From Glandiceps talaboti (Eukaryota > Hemichordata > Enteropneusta > Spengelidae), in NCBI RefSeq assembly GCF_964340395.1, contig NC_135558.1:13655501-13719500 (forward strand): a stretch of DNA of 64,000 nt, written 5' to 3'. The translations under genes were made by a program, and so were the position numbers. Of the stretch, positions 1 to 11,985 are shown piece after piece. Within the stretch, counting starts at the first letter, position 1. Every line of letters starts with the position of its first letter. The notes beneath the pieces were generated by a model. That model worked only from the letters and a program-made list of their open reading frames with translations, searched no databases and was not told the origin of the DNA.

Positions 1-229
1 TGGTTTTCTTTATGACTCAGATTTAACAACCTGATTTTGTATAGCTCTTAAATTTAATTGAGAGAATCTAGTATTACACAAAATTGAAAATTTCATTGCT
101 TTTTATGTTCAGCGATTCCAGTGCCGACATAACTATCTTACCTTGCACAATTTATGATGAAATTCAATAGAGCTATTAATATGTCATATAGGTTAAGATA
201 TTTGCGGCGAGATATACTAGTAATAAAAT

Positions 230-985
230 AATTAAGACAATTTTTTTTATGTTATAATACAATTGATAGAAATAGATGGTAATATTACTTCAAGGCATAC
301 GCAATAATTATTAACTATCGACAGCAATGCCTATGTCTTCATAAATAAAGATATGAAAAAATGACATAGTTTTAGGGACGTCGCTTCGTAATCGCTATGT
401 TGTTTCGAGAAGATAAGGCAATTTTATCACGACGGAAGGACTGAAATAACAAAGTAAATGAACAATATATAAATCAAAAGAAATAATCTAGAATTTGATG
501 CAGTGTTCTAAAATAGCTATTTTGGAAAGTGTAAATCAGTACATGGAAAGGAATCGATATACATTCGATGAGGCTAGGAGGATAACTTTTAGTGTGTCAA
601 GAAGATATTTACTAGGCAATTTTATCATGATGAAAGGGCTAAAACAACTTTTTTTTATATATATATCAATTGACAGAAAGAATACTGAATATCTATTTTG
701 AAAAATGTAAATTACACACATGGGAAGAACACATGATGATTAAGTATGGTTTGGTAAAGAAAAAATAATTTTTACTATGTTAAAAAAATAAGGCAATTTC
801 ATCATGATGGAAGGGGTAACAGAACTTTATAAAAATTTATCAATTGCTGGAAAGAATATATGAATGTGATTCAGTGCTCTGAAATTAATTTCTGAAAAAT
901 GAAAATCAATGTATGGAGAGAATACACAATTGATTCAATATGCCTGGGTATTGAGAATATATAACTCAACCCGATGAAAATTATC
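230..985. repeat. Degenerate tandem repeat, unit about 180-200 bp
   Basis: The landmark AAGGCAATTTTATCATGAT-like segment recurs near 233 (weak), 415, 614 and 790. Each is followed by a GAAAGG-type purine stretch. A second landmark, CAGTG(T/C)TCT followed by a GAAAA-rich stretch and CATGG, recurs near 503 and 870. Spacings of 182, 199 and 176 bp indicate about 3.5 diverged head-to-tail units. Short ORFs here are incidental to the repeat. Confidence 0.65.
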
Positions 986-1821
986 ATGAAATCCTAGAAA
1001 GTTGCTTGCAGGCCTTCTTGTAATCTGAGTGGGACACATCAAATATATACCCTTTCACCTTTCCAACACACCAGTGCTGCATAGAAATTCCCTTATGGAT
1101 GAACTCTGATCTTTTATACCAAAATGTGATCCCTGCCCAACAGCTAGAGGGACATGTGTCAAATGGAGAGAATAACATGATGTAAGAGCTTTTTACATGG
1201 CCTAAACTTTGCTTTCATGGCTTCACAGTGCTTGCAGTCATTTATGAATAATTCAAAGAACTTAAGTGAGTACTGGGAAAGCATTCATGTCATTCACATT
1301 AAAGCATCATTTACATGTAGTTTTAAAAATAATTTGAGAAAGATGTATCTCTTAATTTAGTTGCACCCCTGTCTATTGTCTGCCTACATAAAAAAAATCC
1401 AAATTTTTAGCAGTTATATCTCACAAGTGAGTACCAGAAGTGCATCTATTATTAGACATCATGATGCTTTCACATTTTAGAATGTTTTCTCAAAGATTTA
1501 GCATTGGTAAAATTTACAAAAATATCACTAGAGTTTAAGCAAAAGGTTTAAGTATTAAACATGGCTAGCAAGACTGTTCATAATTATTAAAATCAAATTT
1601 AATAATTTGTCATTATCAAAACCTGGCATATTTGGCATAATAGTGATCGTAGTACTTCTTAGTCCAAAACAAAGACAAATTCATCTTTTCCGTTGCACTC
1701 TTTTGGTAAATTAAGTGTTATCATTATCAATGATGCATCAGAGCTTGTAAACAGGTGACAAGTTTCTAGAAAGGGATAGTCAGTTTGTTTGAAAATAGTT
1801 TCTAGGTATTGCATGTCTTAA
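986..1821. other. No recognised feature
   Basis: AT-rich sequence without clear repeats. A minus-strand ORF of 64 codons at 984-1178 has plausible splice-like signals but no recognisable family; see rejected items. Confidence 0.5.
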
Positions 1822-2630
1822 GGTAGAATGTGCCTCATGGAATGAATGTCACTGAAAAACAACATTCATACAATTCCTCTGAACTTTGCCATATCTAACA
1901 TATCTGCTTTCCTTTCGAGAATTTAAATAAAATTTGGGGGTTCATGGTCTTATTTTCAATAATCTAGTTCTAAACTGGTACAGTGTATTACATATTAAAA
2001 ACTCCCAAGACTTCTCCAGTCTAGCCAAGACTGTTGTTCAAACTCATATATCTGTGCTCCCCTCAACCATGTTCATATAAACGCGATGATGTCGTCGTGT
2101 CCCCATGTGATTTTAGTTTAAACAGACTAGAGGTGGAGTCCTGGCTGGACATTTGCATATCAGTACAGTCCTAGAAACAGCTGATACAGCTATATCAAAT
2201 GAATATTAATGAACGATGATGACAGCCTGTCAGTTTGTGATGGATTACTACTGACATGCACCATTTGCGCTTCCCTCACTACAGGGGAGCGAGCATCACA
2301 ATTTAACACCTTTCGTAATGGTCTTGACAAGGCTGGAGAAATGTAATGAAGTTTTTAATACATAATACACTGTACTAGTTTAGAACTAGTCTATGTTTTC
2401 AAGGAAATCGACAAGTTGTTATTTTCCCATTCAGTTTTAAATACAGTATTCGGTGGCCATATTGGATTCTACAATAGCTTAATTTTGATAACACTTTGCC
2501 CTCTATTTCAAAACTTTGTACGGTAACCGCTGATTTTTCTTCTTGATTTTAACTGTGGGTAGGTTGAAGTTTTCTTGAACAAAGTAACAGCAAAAGTTGT
2601 AATAGTTTATTTCCGGTGGGCATTTCACAT
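1822..2630 (+). repeat. Dispersed repeat R3, copy 1 (interrupted)
   Basis: The right part (2391-2630) matches copies at 40.4, 56.3 and 61.5 kb through shared blocks: GTTTTCAAGGAAAT, TTGGATTCTA, a GGTAGGTT-like segment and a terminal TTATTTCCG. The left part (about 1822-1960) matches the 5' ends of the other copies (TTTGGGGGTTCATGG against TTGGGGTTCACC). The two halves are separated by a nested inverted-repeat element at 1962-2390. R3 ends are loosely inverted (ATGC.CTCGGAA at the start, TTTCCGAGGCAT at the end), so R3 may itself be a non-autonomous DNA transposon of about 330 bp. Confidence 0.7.
1962..2390. mobile_element. Nested element with ~70-bp terminal inverted repeats
   Basis: The sequence at 1962-2031 is an imperfect reverse complement of 2321-2390. 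Both ends read CTAGTTCTAAACT(G/A)GTACAG when viewed inward, and the match continues through ATTAAAAACT and CTCCAG to CAAGAC. The interior of about 290 bp has no useful ORF. The element interrupts R3, and R3 sequence TTATTTTCAA on the left resembles TATGTTTTCAA on the right, which could be a mutated target duplication of about 10 bp. It fits a MITE-like non-autonomous DNA transposon; the superfamily is not determined. Confidence 0.75.
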
Positions 2631-2640
2631 CAATTGTTGT

Positions 2641-3654
2641 TGTACAGGTGTGACATGATAATGAATTTGAACAAGGTCATCGAGTGAACAACACATGTAC
2701 ATGAAGTTCGTGACTGTGTGTATATTTGGGGAATTCATTAAACTGTTTAGTATTAGAGAAGTTTTCCTAATGGTATTGTGTGAGGTTATAGTTCCTGCAA
2801 CTTAGGGAATTACTGTCACTCTGTAGCCTTGAACTTTCAGCACCGAACTTTTCAGCTGAAATGAAATATTGATCAGCGTCCCCAGGTTATACTTTTACTG
2901 TATGTACATTGTTCCCATATTACCAACACTTCAAAAAAAAAGAAAGTGTTTTTGATGTTTTCCGACCACTTTGACGCAACAAGGTTCCAGAGTGTTGCTA
3001 AATATGAATTCTCCAATAACATAAATTTTTAACTAATTTCTGTCAAAGAAAGCTTTTATGCTGCCATTACCATGATTGTGAAATTGTGTAGTCAGCTGAA
3101 TTTTCTCAGAGTGGTGGAAGTACAACGGTGATAGAATATGCTAGACTACAAATCAATAATGTATGCAGGTATGATGTTATTCCTCTCTGCTACGTTCAGT
3201 CAATACCAGGGGCAGGGTATACATGGTTCCATCTACTTTAATGGACTCTATTTGAAATCACAAAGCAAAGAAACCACTACTGGTGAGGTACTTCATGCAT
3301 AATTGAAAGTAGCTATATAATAAAAAGGATATTTCTTACTTCATTTCAATAAGTTTAATGTTTTATTGAATTTTCATTTCTTAAGTAACCACAATTTTTT
3401 CATATTTCACTTCAATCAGGCAGTAATGGAACGTTGGAGCATATTTTTGTAGCAATAAACAAAAAATGTCAAACTATATATCAATCAGTCACTATTGTGT
3501 GCCAAAGAAATGATACTTCATTCATTTAGCTATACCAGTATTGCGCATTATTTTCCAAGAAACCCTCCAAAAGGGTGAAATGGCAGAAAGATAATCACCA
3601 AAGTGTGTAAATTTTTTTCATAAATGTAGGTTGCAGCAACAGAAAATCCACAAA
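2641..3654. other. No recognised feature
   Basis: AT-rich, non-repetitive by eye, with no credible coding sequence. Confidence 0.5.
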
Positions 3655-3745
3655 CAATTATCATTGATTAATGTATAACTTATCTTAATTCCTAATCAAT
3701 TATCATCGATTAATTCCTAACATTATCTTAATTCCTAATCAATAT
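3655..3745 (+). repeat. Short tandem duplication, period about 41-44 bp
   Basis: CAATTATCATTGATTAAT near 3655 recurs as CAATTATCATCGATTAAT near 3696. ATCTTAATTCCTAATCAAT recurs near 3682 and 3726. About two units. Confidence 0.7.
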
Positions 3746-6700
3746 TTAAAGTTTTATGTAGATATGATATTAACTCTTGATAATAACATAATAACACTAA
3801 TATGTAATAACACTTCATTGTCTCATATATCCTGTCAATTTTCTTTTTTGCTAAGGGCAGTAGAAAGATAACATCTACTTGATATCCCCAGCCATTCACC
3901 AGGGTTCCAAAACATTATTACAATGTAAATTAAAAATGAACGAACCATATCAAAAACACTGAGAAACTTTGTGTATTTGTTTGGAGAAGGATTTGGTATA
4001 AGTGTACATTTGGACACAATCTTCCCATCCGGACAGGATACATGCAATGTTTTTACAACTGAATAATGGATTCTAAGGTTGGGAAGCAAGTGACATATAC
4101 AACCTTTTGATAATAGGAATGCCTTTAAACAGGTCATTTCAAAATTTTCAAATATAAAAACAATATTCAATGAAATTACTAATCCGGAAATAGCACCACA
4201 AGTAATCAACAAAGTTTTGAAATGTGCCATCAGATTGGATGATAATTCAAGTTCCGTGACAAGTTCTATGCATGAGAAATTGCACATAATCCACAAATAC
4301 GAAATGATCTTCTATCTTTAATTTCCGGTGGCTAAATGTATAAAGCTGATGGATGCAATTTATTTGATGATGAAATATCAACAATTTCATCTTGGCATTT
4401 TTTTAAGTTATTAACTTTCTGTAATCGAAAACATGACTTCATCATAACATAGTTTGTCATCACTTTTCGAGTTGAAATTCCCGGATTTCATCTTTATGAG
4501 TATTAACCTTTATTTAAAGATGGCAGCAGAACAAGCTATTTTTGTTGTCACAGCAGGCTACATACAAGAACAACAGGAATGCCCTGCAATCTCTTACCCC
4601 CAATAAAGTTTAAAATCAATACTCATTTCTAGTACTGTATACCCGATAATGGTGGCTACTCATGGTCATCGTGTGAACACACAGGTTGAAGATACATTAT
4701 ACATATTACTTTCTTGTACAGACATGCACAGAATCAACATTTACTTTCGCAGTGTACATAGCTCTTATACTAAGTATATTGTATGTATAATGTTTCCAGT
4801 CATTGAGAGTACATTGCATTACTGTGTTAGCACATCGTTGGCAGACTTGATCTAACTTCAGTGATGTCTTAAGTTAATGTTTAGAGTATATGTACATGCA
4901 AAGTTTGGAAAACGAAGGAAGAAAAGATTTCCATTGAGAATTGTGGAGAGTAGATGGTGAAATAGTATATATGGAAAGACTGAGGTTGTTGATTTTGCCA
5001 CCCACACAGAGCACTATCTACTCTCAGCGTTAGTAGCCATGTAAAGGAATAATACCTGTATTTCTTATCTACAGTATCTTGAGTTCAATAGGTTAAAGAA
5101 AATAAATCAAGCACTGTGGCACTACAGGTATCATTTTACCAGGTTGTTTTTCCATTCCGGATTGCTTTTTAAAGTTTTCCATTCCGATGAATTGGATGAG
5201 TTGTATACATTATGAAGATTCAGGTAATAGTGGATGGGTCAATTTTGGTGTCTGAAAAACTCATTAAGTTAGTTAGAAACTACAACCACAGTTATGATTT
5301 CACATTTCATAACTATAATGTAAATGTTCCTAGAAATTATGAGCAATACTTTTAACTTTATAACATAAATGTCAACTTCTGTTTTGCTTAAATCCTTATG
5401 TTTGACTTGTTCTCACACTAGTTAGTGTTATATTATCAGTAGGACCATAGGATTACGTGTGATCAATCTTTAGTTTAGGCCCAACTTTTTCTATAGCTGT
5501 GTGAGACATCTGTTTTTCTACCCCAAATTTTAATAGGGGTTTTAAGTTTTCTAACAAAATATGAATAAAAACGAGTAAATCTAATATACACAGCTGCACT
5601 AAAATCATACAATGAATTGTCACTATGGCAAAGAGGACTTCCTCTGTACAGTACTGTAATACCAGAATATTTCACAATGTACTTATTGTCGCGTAACGAT
5701 AGACATTAGTCAATAGCCGCAGTGTAATTTCTGTGCATTTGTGAATCACACTAAGGGCTAATGACATTGAGAACACAGTATTTTTTTGGTTGTTAATTCT
5801 GAGTTGATTGTTGCATTGGCTCCGAAATCATCGTTCAATATTTATAATTACATTCACACTAGGTATGGTTAACGTCCGAAAGCTAAGATATTCCTCCCCT
5901 CCTATTGTGATTTTATTGTTGTCACTGACATAACAATTAGTCTCACATGCATATCAAAATAAAATCACTCGTGAAAGTACGGACACAGAGAACACTGCAA
6001 TCACTCATACAAATACCCCAAGTATGCCACACTTGCACTCATGAGTGTGGGGGTTCTGTCAAATGGCATTATTTTCTTGCAACTATAGCCCCTCACGAAT
6101 TTCAGCAGAAATAAAGCTGGTTTCAATTTCCAGTTATACATACAGCATATTGGGGTAAAATATCAAAATGCATCTGAATGTAAAGAAGTCATTCACTTCT
6201 ATCTTGGCAATTTAATACTTGACAACTATAGTGGGCAATTTTCTACACTGAGTCAAAATTGCTACGGATTGGATGATGGATAACAGTTTCGCAAATTGGC
6301 GTCTAAACATATCTCTAATTTCTCAATCTCTTCACTTTTAATATCAACCATGAATCCCTTCAAAGGACTCGGGAGATCCACAAGTATCATGTTTGATTAA
6401 TTCTTGATTGTAACTGCTATCCTAATCCCCTTTAACTCTTTACAGGAAATTACAAAAACAATTTGAATGTCCAGCCAACACAAATGAAAAATGTTCTGTG
6501 TGGAGATATTTTTTACAAATGTGTATTTTTAGGTATTTTATTAACCTTTATTTCCCAATTGTTAACAGTCTAGACGTGGTTTCATTGTTCTCTGAGTTAC
6601 TTTGATTCATACAATGAATTAGATACTTTGTTAATCCACTTTCTGAAACTAAATATTATACGGAAGATATGTAGCTACATTTAATATCGAACTACACTTT

Positions 6701-7450
6701 TTATAAAAAATCTGCCTGGTGATGAGAGAAATGTCATGAAGCTGCTGTATGCAGTGAATTGTTAAGTAAATGGGTTTCTTCTATAAAATTCAGTAACACA
6801 TACAGGGCATGCATCCTTTTAGATTGCAAGTCAAGCTAACATTATACCGGTACTTAGGGTACCTTATACAGGCAATGTTGATCCTATTTTGATATTGTAA
6901 CTGCAACAGGAAAGACATATGAGATATCCTCATCTAATGATGACAATTTTCCCATCAGGTTGTTAGTTTAATCTGTGAAATGTGAAACAGATGACTGGCT
7001 TTTTAAGGTGAGACATCTTTCCTGGGAAATTAATCCTTCTAATCAGCATGAGATTGGGATAATCACTGACAAAATGATGAGAATGCATCTGATAGTAACA
7101 AGGCGAAAATGAGTTACATGGCTATTAACCATACATAAATGGGACAGACATGCGATATTTTCATGCAGATGATCAGATACTGTTATGAAGGTAACGCCGA
7201 TTTTATAACGAGAATCATACGTCGTCACAAATGTATAATGGAGTTTATATTCAAACAACGCTGATCTCCTATCATTTGCACTCGTGTTATTTGAACCATA
7301 TGAAATATATGAAATTTGACCATGCCCAGGTTGTGCATTTCACCTCGATTTCATTAAAGCGTGAAATTACCGACATCCCTAAAAAAAGAGGACATTGAAA
7401 TCCTGTCATCAAAACAGGGTGTGCAAAGATCAGACCTAATCAGGTGAGAA
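3746..7450. other. Long stretch without a recognised gene
   Basis: No convincing exon, RNA gene or repeat seen. The longest ORF (minus, 3835-4296, 153 codons from a TTG) is unrecognised and of a length expected occasionally by chance in AT-rich DNA. A perfect 12-bp palindrome CACTCATGAGTG lies near 6040. Confidence 0.5.
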
Positions 7451-7530
7451 TTCAGTGATGGACTTTTGATATCTTCCCGAATACAGTGATTGACTTTTTG
7501 TATCTCCCCGATGCAGCGTTCTAACTTTTA
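7451..7530 (+). repeat. 31-bp tandem repeat, about 2.6 units
   Basis: Units start TTCAGTGATGGACTTTTGAT and TACAGTGATTGACTTTTTGT, followed by a partial GCAGCGTTCTAACTTTTAT. Each full unit ends in ATCT(T/C)CCCGA. Confidence 0.7.
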
Positions 7531-7639
7531 TGAACGGTATTCATTGCAAAGTTGATGGCAAAGTAACAGAAGGTGAAATTTTCAATGAATATTGGCGTCG
7601 ACTTCCATGCATCATCTACAGATCTGTGAAATTCACAGC

Positions 7640-8345
7640 ATACATTTCCCTAAAGTGAAGAATATTTGGTTGGATGGAACAGAATTGCCTTAGGAAAGAG
7701 AACATAAAATTATCTTGTTTATCGCCTTTTAACAGCGTTCCAGTCGTAAACAATGTACAATGCACTACGCACATACAAATTTATCTATGAAAATTAGGCA
7801 AACAATTTGTACAAACTACATGTAAGTATTCTCAGTAAAAAGCTCATTATTTTGCAACTTGAAATAGTTAAAATACACTTTAAAAAGTGCATTTTTTTTG
7901 TACAATGTACATGTACAAGCATAGTTGGTTGGATAGAACTCAACTGCTCTAGGGATGAAAACGTAAAAGTTTTGACATATATCCGAGTCGTGTATACGTC
8001 ACCCTACTATTACACATGTGGACTTCTACAATGCAAATATTGGACAACTGAAATTTTACCCCAGTATGATCTATCAATAAGTTAAAAAGTGCATTTTTTT
8101 TGTACATGTGCATGCACGTTTGTTGGACAGAACTCAACTATTCTAGAGATGAAAAATAAAGTATCAAGATATATCCAAGTCATGTAAAGACTACTACTAC
8201 CTAGCACATGTAAAAATTATCTGCTATGATGCAAACATTGAACCACTAATCACCCTAATAAGCAAGTCTTCTGAATCATCTGAATGAGACTGTCTGCCTG
8301 TAACAGTACAGACAACGCTATAGATAATGCCTTAAGCTATATAGT
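7640..8345 (+). repeat. Tandem repeat, unit about 202 bp, 2-3 copies
   Basis: TAAAAAGTGCATTTTTTTTG occurs at 7881 and again at 8083, giving a 202-bp period. Both copies continue with TTGGA.AGAACTCAACT, GATGAAAA and a TGCAAA(T/C)ATTG landmark. An older, more diverged unit precedes them (TTGGTTGGATGGAACAGAA near 7668). Confidence 0.8.
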
Positions 8346-9334
8346 CAGTGTGGTACTTATGTATACATACATGCTTTGGCCCTGTATGTTGGCAGACAGT
8401 CGACGTCTAACATATGCAGAATTATCAATATCACTGTATGTATACCCAAAAAAACAAATGTTAATCTCTTTCAAACTGTAGGACTTTAAGTACTTCATGT
8501 TGTCTGCCAGTAAACTTTGCTATTGAATGTACTGACATGGTTGCACTGAGATTGTTATATTGGACAAAAAGTTTTCGATATCACACACTAAAAACAAAAT
8601 CAGTTTTTTCGTGCTGCCACAGGACCTGGTAGATATTGGTAATGCAGACAAATAGCAGACATTGCCTTCGGCAAGTCATTAGCACACTACAAGAATGCCA
8701 ACAATATATGCCAGCAAAGACTCCCGCTAACACAAGGTAAAGGTAGTCACATCTGACATTTACAGTACTCTGCACACATTCATTAATCTCCAGCTGTATG
8801 CTAAAAATGCACATCTTGTTGACTACAACAGCGTCTGTTAGTCAGTGATCTGTTTTTCTTCATGAGCTTTGAATATACATCTTCATACTTGGCATGATAA
8901 CAGGGCTAAGTGGGAATAAAGTTTGCCAACTGAGAATGAAAATCCCTTGTAGTTCAAAAGTTTCTAAAAAAAAAAACCTGCAAGCATGAATACAAATACA
9001 ACTGGGAGTTTTGCACTCACACACCGCTTGGGGTTCTGTTATTATTAAATAAACTGAAATAGCAAATTTCTGTACATTCATACTGCATGATCATGTGCTT
9101 TCATGAAAGGACAAGGAACAATTGCACTATCATTTGCATATCATTTGCATATACATGTATGCAATAATGTTTTTGGTATTGGACTGCAGTGCAAAATACT
9201 ATAATGTAAATTAATACTAGTACGCTTGCACACATGGTTGCGTTAATCACTGGTACATAATTATGTAACAATGGTTAACCATACATCAAATTGGCAAAGT
9301 CTACACTGAAGCTGAAGTTCAGGAAATGCCGAGA

Positions 9335-9470
9335 TGAAATTGTAAAACCTAAAATTCTGCTATGATGTAAATATTGGTCCAGGACCTTTAAACACAGTAA
9401 AAAGCAAGTCTTCTGAATCATCTGAATGAGACTGTCTGCCTGTAACAGTACAGACAGTGCGATAGATAAT
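9335..9470 (+). repeat. Displaced partial copy of the 202-bp unit
   Basis: This segment matches 8207-8335: TCTGCTATGATG(T/C)AAA(T/C)ATTG, then AAGCAAGTCTTCTGAATCAT and a near-identical stretch through CTGCCTGTAACAGTACAGAC. It lies about 1.1 kb downstream of the tandem block in the same orientation. Confidence 0.85.
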
Positions 9471-10204
9471 GCACCGGGTGCTCTTCACAGGAGTTGTGAT
9501 TACAAGTCACTACAACAGTTTTTAAAACCTTGAAGCCCTACTTTTTTTTTATTTGATGACCGTGAATAAAATAATGTCTAGACAGATACTAACTCTGAAT
9601 GAAAAAAAAAGATAGCCTTGAGATAGGAAGAACAATTATGGGGTCTGAATCTTTTGTGTGTATAACACCATACAAGTGATTAGTAGTTTCTGTCTGTCTA
9701 ATGCCCACAACAGGTGGTTGTTAATAGCAATATTATCACTTTAGTTACTCAATGGGGAAATGGTTTTTCATTATAATTGGGACCAAACGGTGCTAATTCC
9801 ACTGATCATACTAAATAGCAATTTACCAGACTTTAATCACAGCTAACAAACAAGATACGCAAATCAAGATTGGTTAGGGAAATCACAAACTTAGTAGTTT
9901 TCTATGTTTGTGTCCGGCTAAATCTAGGGTGTTATATATATATACCACACTGTATTTGTTGAGGGTATACATGTAATAGAACTTAGTTCCCAAGATATTT
10001 TACCTGAGTTCCTTGTCCAAATTTTGGTAAAGCTGGTATGGAAATCTATGCATGATTGACCAGATTTTCTTTTTCTGTTACTTGGATCTCAAACCTTAAG
10101 TAAAAACATGTATTCTGACACATGAACAAGCCTCAAGTTTCATCTTTTAATAATTTTATAGGAAATCTGGGATTGGCATTACTGTTCCATCCTACCATTC
10201 ACAA

Positions 10205-10350
10205 GTGAATCAGTTTGAAACTGGTTCAAAAGCAAATTAGTGAATCAATTCAAACCTGTTGTCAGTTTTCTCAAGGGACAGAAACCGATTTCAACCGATT
10301 TAATGATTAAATTCAGTTTAAACCGGTTTCAAATCAATTCAGGTGGGGAC
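10205..10350 (+). repeat. AACCGGTTTGAA-like dispersed repeat, copy 1
   Basis: Rich in GAATCAGTTTGAAAC, AACCGGTTTCAAATCAATTC and CAGTTTTCTCA. It shares order and sequence with 17035-17230, ending in AATCAATTC(A/G)GGTGG followed by A.ATGGC or ACATGC. Internal self-similarity of the form GATTTCAACCGATTT suggests an origin by short duplications. Confidence 0.65.
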
Positions 10351-10778
10351 ATGCTTTTGTTTCGAATACCTTGAACTTCAGTTTTGGTTTGGTTGAGCAC
10401 CCATGTGAAATAACTCCTGAGAGAAAAATGTGTTGAAAATTTCTGTCACTTTGTGGGCTTTCAACTATAATATATTAAAGTGTGGTTCAAGGGCATTCAA
10501 CCATGTGAATCTGAATGAAGAAACCCAATGAAGATGTAGAGTTTCTAATACCTTTAACAATAATTGTGAATGGATGAATACCTTATACCCATCAACAAGT
10601 GAATCAGCACGCCCTCTAAGCCAATTTAACGTACCACTAACGCACACATTTCTAGTGATGCACCAAAATGTGGTGTTTCCATATCTCTTAAGTGGTGACT
10701 CACAAAAAAATCCCAGTTTTTATCGCACTGACCCACAATTTCTACCTTTCACAACAGTTTTGGTCAGGCGCAAGTTAT

Positions 10779-10800
10779 GGGGGGGGGGGGGGGGGGGGGG
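10779..10800 (+). repeat. Poly-G tract (22 G)
   Basis: An uninterrupted run of 22 G within AT-rich DNA. Such runs are prone to slippage and sequencing length errors, and could form a G-quadruplex. Confidence 0.95.
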
Positions 10801-11629
10801 CTGAGACTTTATTTTATAACTTGCATTACAACTCTAAAATCACATCAATGTAGAGAACAATTGTACTGAATTTGAGCTCAAGACGTGAAGGTCTCAAATT
10901 GTGCTAAACTAAATCCCCTTTATCTATTATGATTTCACTTCAGTTTGTTGCATATATTGTATACTCGAGGGGTCCACACTGCTTCCTTTAGTCAACTTCC
11001 TGTACGCAGTAGTCTATACCCACAGGTACATTATATAAAAATCACAATTTGATGGCAAATCATCAGTCTCTTGTCGCTTGTCGCTCACTAACGGATCATT
11101 GGGATTTCTGATTCGTATTTTCCTGCTCCCTTAATAATCATTAAAGTTGTATTTATACCTAAAAAGTAATCACAAAATTCTGAGTCTGGTATCTTAGGGT
11201 CAGTAAATCTTTTCTTTATTCAAGTTAAAAAGCTCCAGCGACTATTTTGAGCTAAAGAGCAAGACATCGGGTGCTCGGCACATAACATTGCTGGTAATAT
11301 GATTACTTTTATCCATCAGATTGCTAATTACAAAAGACGATTACACAAATTTTTTTAAGTAAAATTATCAAAAGTTGATATCAAAGTAAAGCCTAGCAGA
11401 AAAGTATTAATGTCGGAGATTGTCTTCTTGTATTGATTAAATGTCTGACCATATATAAACCTTGATATGCAATTCTATTACATCACCCATCAGTATCATG
11501 AAAAATTACCTTAGTTTACATGTACAACATGGAATTGAGGAAATTACTTGCTGTTTCACCTAAGTTCTGAAATCCTGTGTGTCTGCTTTACAAGAATGTG
11601 GTTGACTTAAGAGTGACAATACAGAATCT
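10801..11629. other. No recognised feature
   Basis: AT-rich; nothing supported. Confidence 0.5.
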
Positions 11630-11985
11630 ATATTTTCAAGGTCAAATGAAAAACATTTTTCAAGTAACTAACTAGTCAAATGAGCCAATCACTTCAAGTA
11701 TTGGTGAGTCTACTACCATACCTATGGTTAATCTTTTGACCTTTGTTTCCAAGGTCAGATTAAAACTCAGTAAACCTTTTTTTTTTGGAATTTCCTTTGA
11801 GCTCATTGCCACTTCAAATGTTGATATGAGTCTATATATACATGTAGTTACTGTTTCTATTAAGGAACAGTTCGGAAAAATTTCTTTGTCATTATCAAGT
11901 CATTAATGATTGGACTTTAGCATGACCATGCAAGGTTTGACCTTGACCTTTATTTCCAAGGTCAAATGGAAAATGCATATATAAG
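11630..11985 (+). repeat. GGTCA-rich repeat, block 1 (one partial plus one full unit)
   Basis: Landmarks are TTTTGACCTTTGTTTCCAAG then GTCAGAT (11734-11760), CACTTCAAATGTTGATATGA, GAGTCTAT, and TTTGACCTTGACCTTTATTT then CCAAGGTCAAATG (11937-11967). The same landmarks recur in order at 13.4-13.7 kb. A partial unit at 11634-11710 has TTTTCAAGGTCAAATG and CACTTCAAGTATTGGTGAG. Confidence 0.75.

Noticed and set aside
984-1178. Minus-strand frame containing WYKRSEFIHKGISMQHWCVG between an AG (GGGCAG) and GTGAAA
   Set aside because: The possible exon would be about 73 bp and matches no family; signals of this quality arise often by chance. Kept only as a note.
3835-4296. 153-codon minus-strand ORF
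   Set aside because: Begins with TTG, no recognisable domain, and at this base composition an ORF of this length is not rare enough to support a gene.
10779-10800. Poly-G as a functional quadruplex promoter element
   Set aside because: A homopolymer this long is equally explained by slippage, and no transcript or promoter context supports a role.
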